DNA of 64,000 nt from Paraburkholderia haematera (GCF_905220975.1 NZ_CAJNBK010000001.1:744001-808000), one strand, 5' to 3'; shown: positions 27,919 to 36,942, counted from the first letter of the stretch. The notes: generated by a model not told the origin, from the letters alone. Program-made: numbers and translations.

Positions 27919-29319
27919 ATGCCACACGTACTGATTGTCGACGACGATGCCGGTACCCGCGAGGCGCTTGCCGCCATCATCGGGGAAGACGGTTTGACTA
28001 CCGCCACGGCGGGCGATTTGCGCGAAGCGCGCATTCAACTGGTCCGGCAGATGCCGGACGTCGTCTTTACGGACCTGAAGCTGCCCGACGGCAGTGGCGT
28101 CGATCTGTTCGAAGATCTCGATCCGCGCTCCGGTGTGGAGGTGATCGTGATTACCGGCCACGCCACGGTGGAGTCGGCGGTCAACGCGCTGAAGATGGGC
28201 GCGACCGACTATCTGGTGAAGCCCATCAACATGCAGCGCGTGAAGGCGATCCTGTCGCGCCTGCCGCGTGCCGGCGACCTGAAGGCTGAAATCGGCACCT
28301 TGCGCGGCGAGTTGCGCCGCATGGGCCGCTTCGGTTTGATGCTCGGCAATTCACCGGCCATGCAGGAGGTCTACGACCAGATGGGCCGCGTGGCGCCGAC
28401 AGCGGCCTCGGTCATGCTGGTGGGCGAGTCGGGCACCGGCAAGGAAGTTGCCGCCCAGACGCTGCATCAACTCAGCCTGCGCCGCAAGCATGCGTTCCTC
28501 GCGGTGAATTGCGGCGCGATCTCGCCGAACCTGATCGAATCGGAAATGTTCGGCCACGAACGCGGCTCCTTCACCGGCGCGGACCGTCAGCACAAAGGTT
28601 ATTTCGAGCGCGCGAACGGCGGCACCCTGTTTCTCGATGAAATCACCGAGATGCCGATCGAGTTGCAGGTGAAATTGCTGCGCGTGCTGGAGACGGGCAT
28701 GTTCATGCGGGTCGGGACGACGAAGGAGATTGAGACTGACGTGCGGCTGATTGCGGCTACCAATCGCGATCCTGAGCAGGCTGTGCTGGAAGGTAAGTTG
28801 CGGCTCGATCTTTACCATCGGCTGAACGTGTTTCCGATTAGCCTGCCGCCGTTGCGGGAGCGGGGTAAGGATGTTGACCTGCTCGCGCAGGCGTTTCTTG
28901 ACGAGCTCAATGAGCTTCATGCCACGAAGAAGCATTTTCCGGCCGCAGTGAAGGACATGCTGATGTCGTATCCGTGGCCCGGTAATGTTCGCGAGCTGAA
29001 GAACTATGTGCAGCGCGCGCACATCATGTCGGGTTCGGATTCGGATAGTACGGCGACTGTGCCGCTGCAGATTACGTTGTCGAAGCCTGTGGCCGGGACG
29101 GCGATTACGATTCCATTCGGCACTTCGCTTGCCGAGGCGGATCGGCAGTTGATTCTGGCCACGCTCGAGCAATGTGGCGGTGTGAAGACGCGCGCTGCGG
29201 AGATTCTTGGGATTAGTCTGAAGACGCTTTATAACCGGCTTGTTGAGTATGGGAATGATGCGCGGGATGATAGTGATGTTGCTGTTGAGTCGCGGGCTTT
29301 GGGGGGGGCGGATGTTTGA
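27919..29319 (+). CDS. NtrC-family sigma-54 response regulator
   Basis: 466 residues from the ATG at 27919 (MPHVLIVDDDAGTREAL). The receiver has Asp52 in VVFTDLKLPDG and Lys in TDYLVKPINM. The AAA+ domain has Walker A GESGTGKE, the L1 loop GSFTGA, Walker B TLFLDEI and R-finger ATNRDPEQ; the C-terminal Fis HTH is TRAAEILGISLKTLYNRLVEYG. It should activate sigma-54 promoters after phosphorylation, but no cognate kinase is in the window. The last 600 bases have unusual codon use, with more T and G at the third position than the first part. It is similar in its AAA+ and HTH parts to the activator at 25806. Confidence 0.94.
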   Translation: MPHVLIVDDDAGTREALAAIIGEDGLTTATAGDLREARIQLVRQMPDVVFTDLKLPDGSGVDLFEDLDPRSGVEVIVITGHATVESAVNALKMGATDYLVKPINMQRVKAILSRLPRAGDLKAEIGTLRGELRRMGRFGLMLGNSPAMQEVYDQMGRVAPTAASVMLVGESGTGKEVAAQTLHQLSLRRKHAFLAVNCGAISPNLIESEMFGHERGSFTGADRQHKGYFERANGGTLFLDEITEMPIELQVKLLRVLETGMFMRVGTTKEIETDVRLIAATNRDPEQAVLEGKLRLDLYHRLNVFPISLPPLRERGKDVDLLAQAFLDELNELHATKKHFPAAVKDMLMSYPWPGNVRELKNYVQRAHIMSGSDSDSTATVPLQITLSKPVAGTAITIPFGTSLAEADRQLILATLEQCGGVKTRAAEILGISLKTLYNRLVEYGNDARDDSDVAVESRALGGADV

Positions 29320-29677
29320 AGTTGGTTTTTTTGCCTGCGGCGGTGGGCTTTCCTTGTTTTCTTAGTGGTCTATTAGCGTTCGCCCCTGTGCGGGGCGGGC
29401 ACTTACTTTCTTTGCCGCGGCAAAGAAAGTAAGCAAAGAAAGCCGCTTCACACCGCTAGCCCATAAGCGGGTCCCCCGCGCAGCCGCGGTAGTGGTGCAT
29501 CTGGAATCCGTGTTCTCGCACATTTAGCCCCGGTGACAAAGCAGTCATTCTTCCGGCGGCGCTGCGCGCGCCGATGCCTCGGTCATCTATTGGCCTGTTT
29601 TGCTGTCCCCGCCTTTTCATTCGGCATGCGGCTTGCTCCGGTTTAATCCAATGGAACGCAAAACGAGGATCACCGAC
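29320..29677. other. Intergenic region carrying a dispersed-type repeat
   Basis: No gene seen. It holds the 32-base palindrome described separately and a GC-rich hairpin at 29382-29400 (GCCCCTGTGCGGGGC core). Confidence 0.5.
29402..29433. repeat. Perfect 32-bp palindrome, Burkholderia-type dispersed repeat
   Basis: The two 16-base arms (29402-29417 and 29418-29433) are exact reverse complements with no spacer: CTTACTTTCTTTGCCG and its complement. I recall very similar sequences after many Burkholderia-group genes, so it is likely a family of repeated extragenic palindromes. Confidence 0.85.
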
Positions 29678-29878
29678 ATGCCGGAATACGCCGCCGCTCC
29701 CGCATCTCCCCTCCCAAAGCACGCTCACCGTCCTGAGCCAATCGAGCCGCCAACCCCGGATCCCGATGAGCCCGACACGTTTCCAAATCCCAGTCCGACC
29801 CCAGATCCGATCGATCCCGTCGCGCCGCCTATCGGTGATCCGCCGCCGCAACCCACGCAAACGCCTCAAGCCACTTAA
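29678..29878 (+). CDS. Small proline-rich protein, unknown function
   Basis: 66 residues from the ATG at 29678, with ACGAGGA as the ribosome site; an in-frame ATG at 29651 is less well served. The sequence is Pro/Asp/Thr-rich (EPPTPDPDEPDT, SPTPDPIDP, IGDPPPQPTQTP) without signal peptide or membrane helix. Likely disordered. Function unknown. Confidence 0.55.
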   Translation: MPEYAAAPASPLPKHAHRPEPIEPPTPDPDEPDTFPNPSPTPDPIDPVAPPIGDPPPQPTQTPQAT

Positions 29879-30066
29879 CGTCTATCGTCGCAAGACCGCC
29901 TCGTGCAACTCTGACACGCATCCGGTGATGCGCAGGGGGCCGGGGCGGCGATTTTATGTACTTGTTACAAAAGTGACGCATCTTTTACCGGAAATTTCCT
30001 ACCGCGACCCCTACACTGAATTGATGCCGTCTCGATGGCGGCGGGCTCCCCCTGGAGGCATCGATC

Positions 30067-30279
30067 ATGAGACATCCAGCACTGCGACGTTCCGCGCGCC
30101 ATTCGAAGCGCGATTCCCGAGCGGGCAGCAGCAAGAGCGACCCGGTAGAGTCGCCCGACCCGGCAGCGCAAAACCGCATCGCCCCCGATGCGCCGCCAGA
30201 CGGAGAACACAACCAGGGCGGCGTGCGCCGCGAAGGGCTGGAGTACCAGCGCGATCTCGGCTCGGAACAGGACGCTTGA
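30067..30279 (+). CDS. Small charged protein, unknown function
   Basis: 70 residues with a CTGGAGG site about 9 bases before the ATG. The N-terminal half is very basic (RHPALRRSARHSKRDSRAG), the C-terminal half acidic and polar. It has no hydrophobic core and may be disordered. It lies in front of otsA on the same strand. Confidence 0.5.
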   Translation: MRHPALRRSARHSKRDSRAGSSKSDPVESPDPAAQNRIAPDAPPDGEHNQGGVRREGLEYQRDLGSEQDA

Positions 30280-30490
30280 GCCCGCCTCTCAGCCAGTAAG
30301 ACGGGTTCCGGTTTCGTCATATCAAGCAGAAAGAACTTCTTCGCGATGCTTCTATATCGCGCGTTTTTGCTCGTTTGTCACATTTGCAAACACTTTTATT
30401 TCCAGCGTCCCGGAAAACGGCACGCGAATTGCATGCACCTATTTGGCACATATCTGTATGCAACGAAACAACTGACGAGGTGAAGCACCA

Positions 30491-31921
30491 ATGAGCAGAC
30501 TGATCGTGGTATCGAATCGTGTGGCGCCGATCCAGGAAGGCCGTCCCGCGGCAGGTGGCCTCGCGATCGGCGTGCTGGACGCATTGAAGGAAACCGGTGG
30601 AGTCTGGTTCGGCTGGAGCGGTGAAACGGTGAGCGAGCCGTCCGCTCCGGTGATCGAAAAGCAGGGCAATGTGACGTACGCGACGGTGGGCCTCACCAAG
30701 CGCGACTATGACCAGTACTATCGCGGCTTTTCGAACGCGACACTGTGGCCGACATTCCACTATCGCAACGACCTGTCGCGCTACGACCGGCAGGAATACG
30801 CGGGCTATCAGCGCGTCAACGCGACGCTCGCCAGGCAGCTCAAGGCGCTGCTCAAACCCGATGACATCATCTGGGTGCACGACTATCATCTGCTGCCGTT
30901 CGCGCGCTGCCTGCGCGAGCTCGGCGTGAAGAATCCGATCGGTTTCTTCCTGCATATCCCGTTTCCGGTTCCCGAAGTACTCCGCACGATTCCGCCGCAC
31001 GAGGAACTGGTCAAGGCGATGTGCAGCTACGACGTGATCGGTTTTCAGACCGAATCGGACCGCCAGTCGTTCGTCGACTTTATCGAGCGCGGCCAGCACG
31101 GCGCTTCGAGCGAGGACGGCATGGTGCACGCCTACAACCGTTTCCTGAAAGTGGCGGCGTACCCGATCGGTATCTATCCGGACGCAATCGCCAAGTCGGC
31201 CGAGCAGTTCACCGACCGCAAACCGGTGCGCAGCCTCCGAGACGGCATGCGCGGGCGCAAGCTGATCATGAGCGTCGACCGGCTTGATTATTCGAAGGGC
31301 CTGGTCGAGCGCTTTCAGGCGTTCGAACGGCTGCTGCTGAATGCACCGGGTTGGCACGGGCGCGTGTCGCTGGTGCAGATCGCGCCGCCGACGCGCGCGG
31401 ATGTGCAGACCTATCAGCGCATTCGTCAGACGCTGGAGGGGGAAGCCGGCCGCATCAACGGCCGTTTCGCGCAACTCGACTGGACGCCGATCCAGTACCT
31501 GAACCGCAAGTACGAGCGCAATCTGCTGATGGCGCTGTTCCGTCAATCGCAGGTCGGCTATGTGACGCCGCTGCGCGACGGGATGAACCTGGTCGCGAAG
31601 GAGTACGTTGCATCGCAGGACCCGGCCGATCCGGGCGTACTCGTGCTGTCGCAATTCGCCGGGGCGGCCGAGCAACTGCCGGGCGCGCTGGTCGTCAATC
31701 CGTTCGACCTGTCGCAGATGGCCGAGGCGCTGGAGCGCGCGCTGTCGATGCCGCTCGCCGAGCGTCAGGCGCGTCATGCGGACATGATGGCGCCGATGCG
31801 CGAGAACAATCTGTCGGTCTGGCGCGATACGTTCCTGGGCGATCTGCGCGATGTCGCGACCGCCTCTTCGGTGACGGCCAAAGCGGTAAAGCTCGCTGAC
31901 GTGACGGCATCGTCGTCATAG
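30491..31921 (+). CDS. otsA: Alpha,alpha-trehalose-phosphate synthase (UDP-forming)
   Basis: 476 residues, typical of GT20 trehalose-6-phosphate synthases. Key motifs are RLIVVSNRVAP with GRPAAGGLAIGV near the start, VWFGWSGE, DIIWVHDYHLLPFARCLRE, the substrate region PPHEELVKAM and VDRLDYSKGLVERF, and LRDGMNLVAKEYVASQ. It joins glucose from UDP-glucose to glucose-6-phosphate in the cytoplasm, giving trehalose-6-phosphate for osmotic and desiccation protection. No otsB phosphatase is next to it. A ribosome site GACGAGGTGAAG precedes the ATG. Confidence 0.97.
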   Translation: MSRLIVVSNRVAPIQEGRPAAGGLAIGVLDALKETGGVWFGWSGETVSEPSAPVIEKQGNVTYATVGLTKRDYDQYYRGFSNATLWPTFHYRNDLSRYDRQEYAGYQRVNATLARQLKALLKPDDIIWVHDYHLLPFARCLRELGVKNPIGFFLHIPFPVPEVLRTIPPHEELVKAMCSYDVIGFQTESDRQSFVDFIERGQHGASSEDGMVHAYNRFLKVAAYPIGIYPDAIAKSAEQFTDRKPVRSLRDGMRGRKLIMSVDRLDYSKGLVERFQAFERLLLNAPGWHGRVSLVQIAPPTRADVQTYQRIRQTLEGEAGRINGRFAQLDWTPIQYLNRKYERNLLMALFRQSQVGYVTPLRDGMNLVAKEYVASQDPADPGVLVLSQFAGAAEQLPGALVVNPFDLSQMAEALERALSMPLAERQARHADMMAPMRENNLSVWRDTFLGDLRDVATASSVTAKAVKLADVTASSS

Positions 31922-31935
31922 CCGCATTAGCGGCG

Positions 31936-31959
31936 GCGCGGTTCTTTCAAGAACCGCGC
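31936..31959. terminator. Possible terminator hairpin after otsA
   Basis: An 11-base perfect inverted repeat (31936-31946 with 31949-31959), stem GCGCGGTTCTT, tiny loop. There is no T tract, so it is a weak call; it lies 15 bases after the otsA stop, between convergent genes. Confidence 0.4.
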
Positions 31960-32028
31960 GTGCTGGTCACGTCGAACTAGTCGGGCAAGGCTGACGCATT
32001 AAACAAAGGCGCGGATCGCGGCAGGCGC

Positions 32029-33483
32029 TCACGCCGCTTGTACGTTCACGCGCTGCATCACGCGTAACGTGCTGACCACGGCGGCGACCGCCGAAAAGCA
32101 CGCGGCCACATACAGCACAATAGTCGGGCCATGCTGCGGCGCGATGCCGAAGATCAGCGCGACCAGCGCGGCGCCGAGCGTCTGTCCGGTCAGGCGCGCG
32201 GTGCCGAGCATGCCGCTTGCGCCGCCGCTGCGCTCACGCGGCGCGGCGGACAACATGGTCCGATTGTTCGGCGACTGGAAGATCCCGAAGCCCGCGCCGC
32301 ATAGTGCCATGCGCCACGCGATCTGCATGGGCTCGGGATGCGCGCCGAGGGTGGCGAGCAGCAGCAGACCCACGGTCATCGCAACGAGTCCGATGCCGCC
32401 CAGCCAGCCTGACGACACCTTGTCCGACAGTACGCCGGCAATCGGTGCGGCGAGGATGATCACCGCCGGCCACGGTGTCATCAGCAAGCCGGTATCGACC
32501 TGCGAGAAGCCGAGTGTGTCCTGCAACAGAAACGGCAACGACACGAAGGCCAGCATCTGCGCGCAGAACGAGCAGACCGAGGTGCCGATCGAGAGGGCGA
32601 ACACCGGAATTTTCAGCAAATCGATCGGCAGCAGGGGCGCGGGCTGGGTCAATTGACGGCGCACGAAGAAGTAGCCGATCACCACCGCGCCGAGGGCTTC
32701 CGCGGCGACCCAGCCGAAGCGCTCGCCGTGACCGAGACCGTCCACGGCGAAAATCAGCAGGCCGAACACAAGGGCGTTCATCACCGCGCTGAGATAGTCA
32801 TAGGGAGACTCGTGACCGGGATTCAGCGGCAGCGCCTTGAAGCCGCCGACAATCGCCGCGATTCCGATCGGCACGTTGATCGCGAACAGCCAAGGCCACG
32901 AAGCGACAGCGAGCACCCCGGAGGCGACCGTCGGCCCGACTGCCGACGATATCGCGACGACCATCGCGTTAATCGCCACGCCGCGCCCAAGCTGCGCGGG
33001 CGGATAGATCATGCGCACGAGCGCGGTGTTCACGCTCATGATGCCCGCCGCGCCGAAGCCCTGGACCACGCGGGCGAGCGCGAGCGTCGGCAGCGAGGTG
33101 GACAGCGCGCATCCGAACGACGCCACCGTGAACAGGATCAGCCCGCCCAGATAGATGCGCCGGTAGCCGATGCGGTCGCCGAGCGACGCGAGCGGCAGTA
33201 GTGAAATGGTGATGGCGAGCTGGTAAGCGTTGACGACCCAGATCGAGCCGGCTGCGCTCGCGTGCAGATTGCGCGCGATAGTCGGCAGCGCGACGTTGGC
33301 GATCGCGCTGTCGAGGACAGCGAGCGTGAGGGCGAGGGCGATAACCAGCATCGCCCAGTAGCGTTGCGGAATCGGCAAACCTTGTTCGGTGCTGTCCGCG
33401 AGCGGTGTGCCGGCAGCGTGTAGGGAAGCTGGAGCGGCATCGGCCGGCATCGACTTGTCCTTGCGCGATGGTTGTGCGTGCAT
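32029..33483 (-). CDS. MFS drug/solute efflux transporter (DHA2 / EmrB-like, 14 helices)
   Basis: 484 residues from the ATG at 33483; an ATG at 33450 with an AAGGA site is also possible, and the frame upstream of 33483 is not conserved-looking. About fourteen membrane helices. The first half contains LDSAIANVALPTIARNLHASAAGSIWVVNAYQLAIT, the motif C-like signature of DHA2 exporters, and motif A-like LGDRIGYRRIYLGGLILF. It should export a drug or small molecule with proton motive force. Substrate unknown. It is next to, and on the same strand as, the PEBP gene. Confidence 0.92.
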   Translation of the reverse strand: MHAQPSRKDKSMPADAAPASLHAAGTPLADSTEQGLPIPQRYWAMLVIALALTLAVLDSAIANVALPTIARNLHASAAGSIWVVNAYQLAITISLLPLASLGDRIGYRRIYLGGLILFTVASFGCALSTSLPTLALARVVQGFGAAGIMSVNTALVRMIYPPAQLGRGVAINAMVVAISSAVGPTVASGVLAVASWPWLFAINVPIGIAAIVGGFKALPLNPGHESPYDYLSAVMNALVFGLLIFAVDGLGHGERFGWVAAEALGAVVIGYFFVRRQLTQPAPLLPIDLLKIPVFALSIGTSVCSFCAQMLAFVSLPFLLQDTLGFSQVDTGLLMTPWPAVIILAAPIAGVLSDKVSSGWLGGIGLVAMTVGLLLLATLGAHPEPMQIAWRMALCGAGFGIFQSPNNRTMLSAAPRERSGGASGMLGTARLTGQTLGAALVALIFGIAPQHGPTIVLYVAACFSAVAAVVSTLRVMQRVNVQAA

Positions 33484-33630
33484 CGTTCTTTTGGATTGTG
33501 AGTGGGGCGGTTCATCGACTCTGCGACCCCGCGATGAACCGCGCGCGCTGCGAGCCGTCCTGGAAAGGCAAGACGGCCCGCAGCAACGACGCCGGCGCTG
33601 CAACAGCGCAACGGCGTCGCGTTTCACGCG

Positions 33631-34134
33631 CTATTTGAGTTCGTACAGACCGGTGTGGGTGGTCGAGTCGAGCTCGTTCAGATGCGTCATGAAACGCGCC
33701 ACCGCATTGGTGGTGTCCGCATTGATCGGCAGATGCGGCACCTTCAGCGCATGCAGGCGGAAGATGTAGCGATGCGTTCTGTCGCCACGCGGCGGCGCCG
33801 CGCCGCCGAAGCCGACCGTGCCGTAGTCGTTGCGCACCTGCAGTGCGCCTTGCGGCAGCAGCGAACTGTCGGCCTTGCCGGCATTGCGCGGCAGCGAGCG
33901 GACGTCAGCCGGAATGTTGACGACAACCCAATGCCAGAAGCCGCTGCCGGTGGGCGCGTCGGGATCGTGAACGGTGAGCGCGAAGCTTTGGGTGTCGGAC
34001 GGCGGCGCGTCCCACTGCAACGCGGGCGAGATGTTCTCGCCGTCCACGCCGAAGGCCTTGTCGTGGTATTCGTGGGCTTTCGGCATAAAGCCGTTGGTGG
34101 GAAAATCGTCGGACCAGAGACGGAAATCAGCCAT
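33631..34134 (-). CDS. YbhB/YbcL-family (PEBP, Raf kinase inhibitor-like) protein
   Basis: 167 residues. Family marks are FMPKAHEYHDKAFGVDGENISPALQWDAPP, then FALTVHDPDAPTGSGFWHWVVVNIPA (the DPDAP and HW ligand-pocket residues) and GFGGAAPPRGDRTHRYIFRLHAL (G.PPxG..HRY). Cytoplasmic, as there is no signal peptide. Bacterial members have no well-settled role. About 150 bases upstream of the MFS gene on the same strand. Confidence 0.94.
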   Translation of the reverse strand: MADFRLWSDDFPTNGFMPKAHEYHDKAFGVDGENISPALQWDAPPSDTQSFALTVHDPDAPTGSGFWHWVVVNIPADVRSLPRNAGKADSSLLPQGALQVRNDYGTVGFGGAAPPRGDRTHRYIFRLHALKVPHLPINADTTNAVARFMTHLNELDSTTHTGLYELK

Positions 34135-34351
34135 TGGGTGCCTCCCTTCTAGAGCGGTTCTGGGATGGTCGGCGCGTGCTTTATTGCTGCCGGCTTGCCA
34201 TTGAGTTGTTGGCGGATTATTGCCGGCTTATTGCCCGATTCCTGCCCGATGTCTGCCAGGTCAGCACGCGAAAAACGCCTCGAGCTAGCCAATCGAGTGT
34301 ATCACCAGCGGCTTCGGGATTCGTTCGAACCGGACAGGCTACGGGCAGCTT

Positions 34352-34798
34352 TCAGCCGCGTTCCTCGAAGCGCGGTGCCTCGCTCTTCAACCATTCGACA
34401 AGCCGCTGCAACACGCCCTCGATATCGCGATTCGCTCCGCGCAAAGCGCATTCCCATACCACGCCTACGCGCCAGCCGCTTGCGAGCAAAGCTGCCTGCA
34501 CCTTGTCGTCGTTGCTGCGATTGCGGCCGATCTTGTCGCGCCAGAACTCCGGCCGCGTTTGTGGCCACTTGAAAAGATGACAGTCGTGACCGTGCCAGAA
34601 ACAGCCGTGTACCAGTACGACCGCGCGGTAGCGCGGCAGCACGATGTCCGGGCGCCCCGGCAGGTCGCGCGCGTCTAAACGGAAGCGAAACCCCTGCCGA
34701 TGCAGGAGGCTGCGGATCAGAAGTTCCGGTTTCGTGTTGCGGCCGCGAATCCCGGACATCATCCGGCTGCGCGTTGCACTGTCGACGATATCGACCAT
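34352..34798 (-). CDS. vsr: Very short patch repair endonuclease
   Basis: 148 residues, the Vsr length. SATRSRMMSGIRGRNTKPELLIRSLLHRQGFRFRL starts the protein, and the active-site region is GRPDIVLPRYRAVVLVHGCFWHGHDCHLFKWPQTRPEFWRDKIGRN with the Asp, His and Zn-ligand cysteines and histidine in place. Vsr nicks next to T:G mismatches that arise when 5-methylcytosine deaminates. It lies 60 bases downstream of a Dcm-type methylase on the same strand, its usual partner. Confidence 0.96.
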   Translation of the reverse strand: MVDIVDSATRSRMMSGIRGRNTKPELLIRSLLHRQGFRFRLDARDLPGRPDIVLPRYRAVVLVHGCFWHGHDCHLFKWPQTRPEFWRDKIGRNRSNDDKVQAALLASGWRVGVVWECALRGANRDIEGVLQRLVEWLKSEAPRFEERG

Positions 34799-34858
34799 CT
34801 TTAGCGCCTGGGTGACCTCGGTAACCTGGCCAGGGGATCAGGCTGCTCAGGAATAGAC

Positions 34859-36142
34859 TCAGGAATAGAGCGAGAGGGCCTGCTTCGAACCATTGTGCGT
34901 CTTCTCGGCGAGCAGGGCTTGCACATGCGGCAGCATGATGCGCGCTACTTCCCGCATCACCGGCATGACGACGCTGTTGCCGAATTGCCGGTAAGCCTGG
35001 GTGTCGCTCACCGGAATCCTGAAGGTATCGGGAAAGCCCATCAGCCTCGCGCATTCGCGCGGCGTGAGGCGCCGCGGCCGCAACCGTTCGCCCTGATAGA
35101 CCAGAATTTCCGAGCCGTCCTTGTGATAACGCGCGGAGAGCGTGCGTGTGACGCTGTCGGGATAGGCCATGCCGAAGCCAAAGCCGTTTCCCGCCGCACG
35201 ATGCTTCGCCGCGTAGTTTTGCAGGTAGGTCCAGAGATTCGGCGTGAGCGTGTACTTCGGTTGCACGCGTTTGCCGGCGTGGTCGAAGAAGCGATCGTGG
35301 TCCCACGGCAGCACCGGTTCGCTGCCGTCCGTGCGATGCAGGATCGAGCCGAGGCGCGGGCCGCTTTCCGGCAGGCGCAGATCGTCCCAGGAGAAAGCTG
35401 TCTTGCCGCGAAAGCCGACGATGATAATGCGCTCCCGGTGCTGCGGCGTGAAATGCTGGCCGTCGACCACGCGGTAGTGCACGTCGTAGCCGAGTTCGTC
35501 GCGCAAGGTCTGCAGGATCACCTCGAAGGTGCGGCCCTTATCGTGCGAGAGCAGATTCTTCACGTTCTCCAGCAGGAACGCGGCGGGGCGCTTAGCCGCA
35601 ATGATCCGCGCGACGTCGAAAAACAGGGTGCCTTGCGTCGTGCACTCGAATCCGTGCGGACGGCCGAGCGCGTTCTTCTTGCTGACGCCGGCGATCGAGA
35701 ACGGCTGGCACGGAAAACCGCCGAGCAGCACATCGTGGCTCGGCACTTCTTCGGCGGGAAACGAAACGATGTCGCCGATCAGCGCGTGTTCGCCGTCGGC
35801 CGGGTAGTTCTCGCGATAGGTCTTGGTGGAGAAATCGTTCCACTCGCTCGTGAAGACGCAGTCGCCGCCGTGCGCCTCGAAACCCATGCGAATCCCGCCG
35901 ATGCCGGCAAACAGATCGACAAAGCGGAACTGGGCGCCGCCCGTCGCCGCGCCGGCCTTTGTCGGGCCGCTACTGTGCAGCAGATCGCGCAGGGCCGGTT
36001 CGAGCATCGACGGGCACGGTGTTTCGCCTTTTTCCCAGCGGCGTACCGTCTTGATGTCCTTACCGACGTGCGCGGCGATTTCGCGTTGGGTGAAGCGGGC
36101 GCGCGCCTGTCTGAGCAGGTCGAGCGATGCGACGAGGGTCAC
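34859..36142 (-). CDS. dcm: DNA (cytosine-5) methyltransferase, Dcm-like with N-terminal HTH
   Basis: 427 residues. Residues 10-40 look like a helix-turn-helix ([23 protein letters not shown]), as in the extra N-terminus of E. coli Dcm. The methylase motifs follow: [20 protein letters not shown] (I), GGFPCQPFS with catalytic Cys145 (IV), [15 protein letters not shown] (VI), [16 protein letters not shown] (VIII), and [11 protein letters not shown] (X). The target-recognition stretch is between VIII and IX, where the specificity cannot be read by eye; CCWGG is only a guess by analogy. No restriction enzyme gene is adjacent, so it looks like an orphan methylase paired with Vsr. Confidence 0.94.
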   Translation of the reverse strand: MTLVASLDLLRQARARFTQREIAAHVGKDIKTVRRWEKGETPCPSMLEPALRDLLHSSGPTKAGAATGGAQFRFVDLFAGIGGIRMGFEAHGGDCVFTSEWNDFSTKTYRENYPADGEHALIGDIVSFPAEEVPSHDVLLGGFPCQPFSIAGVSKKNALGRPHGFECTTQGTLFFDVARIIAAKRPAAFLLENVKNLLSHDKGRTFEVILQTLRDELGYDVHYRVVDGQHFTPQHRERIIIVGFRGKTAFSWDDLRLPESGPRLGSILHRTDGSEPVLPWDHDRFFDHAGKRVQPKYTLTPNLWTYLQNYAAKHRAAGNGFGFGMAYPDSVTRTLSARYHKDGSEILVYQGERLRPRRLTPRECARLMGFPDTFRIPVSDTQAYRQFGNSVVMPVMREVARIMLPHVQALLAEKTHNGSKQALSLYS

Positions 36143-36325
36143 GGAGGTCCTTGCTGGGAATTTTTGCGGACATTATGACCTAAGGTCGTCCCTTTTTCCT
36201 ATTTTCGTGGACGAAGGGCAGAAACTTTCCGACATCGCAAAGACCGTTTTCGTCTAAACGCGACTGTCACAGGTGGGCGTGTAGGCTTACGGGGTGACGC
36301 GAATTCCCTGCGTTGCGACGTGTTC
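36143..36325 (+). ncRNA. Candidate small RNA upstream of an orphan plus-strand terminator
   Basis: There is no plus-strand gene upstream of the strong terminator at 36326-36355, and no good coding frame in these 180 bases. A short transcript starting in the dcm upstream region would explain the terminator. Start point and size are unknown. Confidence 0.3.
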
Positions 36326-36355
36326 AGGCCGCGACAGGGTTCGCGGCCTTTTTTT
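36326..36355 (+). terminator. Rho-independent terminator, plus strand, no upstream gene
   Basis: A 9-base perfect stem (AGGCCGCGA at 36326-36334, TCGCGGCCT at 36341-36349), 6-base loop and seven T residues. On the minus strand there is no T tract, so it is not for the downstream minus-strand gene. Confidence 0.88.
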
Positions 36356-36428
36356 AGCGGGGAAGTATCGGGCTGACCGGCATTGGGCTGACCGGCGCGG
36401 AAGGCCGGCCATCAAGGCTTGCCGCGCG

Positions 36429-36755
36429 TCAGATATGACGGCTGGCCGTTGCGAGATGGGGCGGTTGGGGTAGCGCGGCGGCTGCCGGGGCCAGTTCGTT
36501 CCACGCTGGCGGGACGCTGGCCTCAAACTCGTCGAGCTGCAGCAGGAGGCTGTCGACCCCGCACAGCTGCGCATGGGAGAGATTGCCGGTGTCGAGCAAC
36601 TGGTGCAGACGCTTGCGCCAATAAGTGGGCGGCAGAATCGGCCCGGCCAGATCGCCGTGTAAAGACGGCCGCATCACGCGCCAGATATGCGCGATGTCCT
36701 GGTCGATCAGCGCCGTCTGGGTTGACCCCGTCAGCGCGGTGAGTGTGCGTTCCAT
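36429..36755 (-). CDS. Conserved-looking hypothetical protein
   Basis: 108 residues with a strong GGAGGGG site 3-9 bases before the ATG. Mostly helical: TQTALIDQDIAHIWRVMRPSLHG, PTYWRKRLHQLLDTGNLSHAQLCGVDSLLLQLDEF, then an Ala/Pro-rich tail. No signal peptide or membrane helix. Function is not recognised. Confidence 0.7.
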   Translation of the reverse strand: MERTLTALTGSTQTALIDQDIAHIWRVMRPSLHGDLAGPILPPTYWRKRLHQLLDTGNLSHAQLCGVDSLLLQLDEFEASVPPAWNELAPAAAALPQPPHLATASRHI

Positions 36756-36942
36756 AGCCCCTCCATGGCACCTTTACGGCAAGCGGCGGCGGGACTTTAG
36801 CGTTTTTTCTAAATATTTATCGCGACCAGCGCGGTCGGGCGAAACCGGCTGGGCGGCGTGGATGGCAGGCGCGGGCACACCCGTTGCTGAATTCGAGTAC
36901 TGGCGCAAAATCGCGCCGGCATGTCAGATATAGGAGCCGAAT

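Noticed and set aside
30425..30455. Possible sigma-54 promoter before otsA (TTGGCACA...ATGC)
   Set aside because: The GG to GC spacing is 13 bases rather than the required 10.
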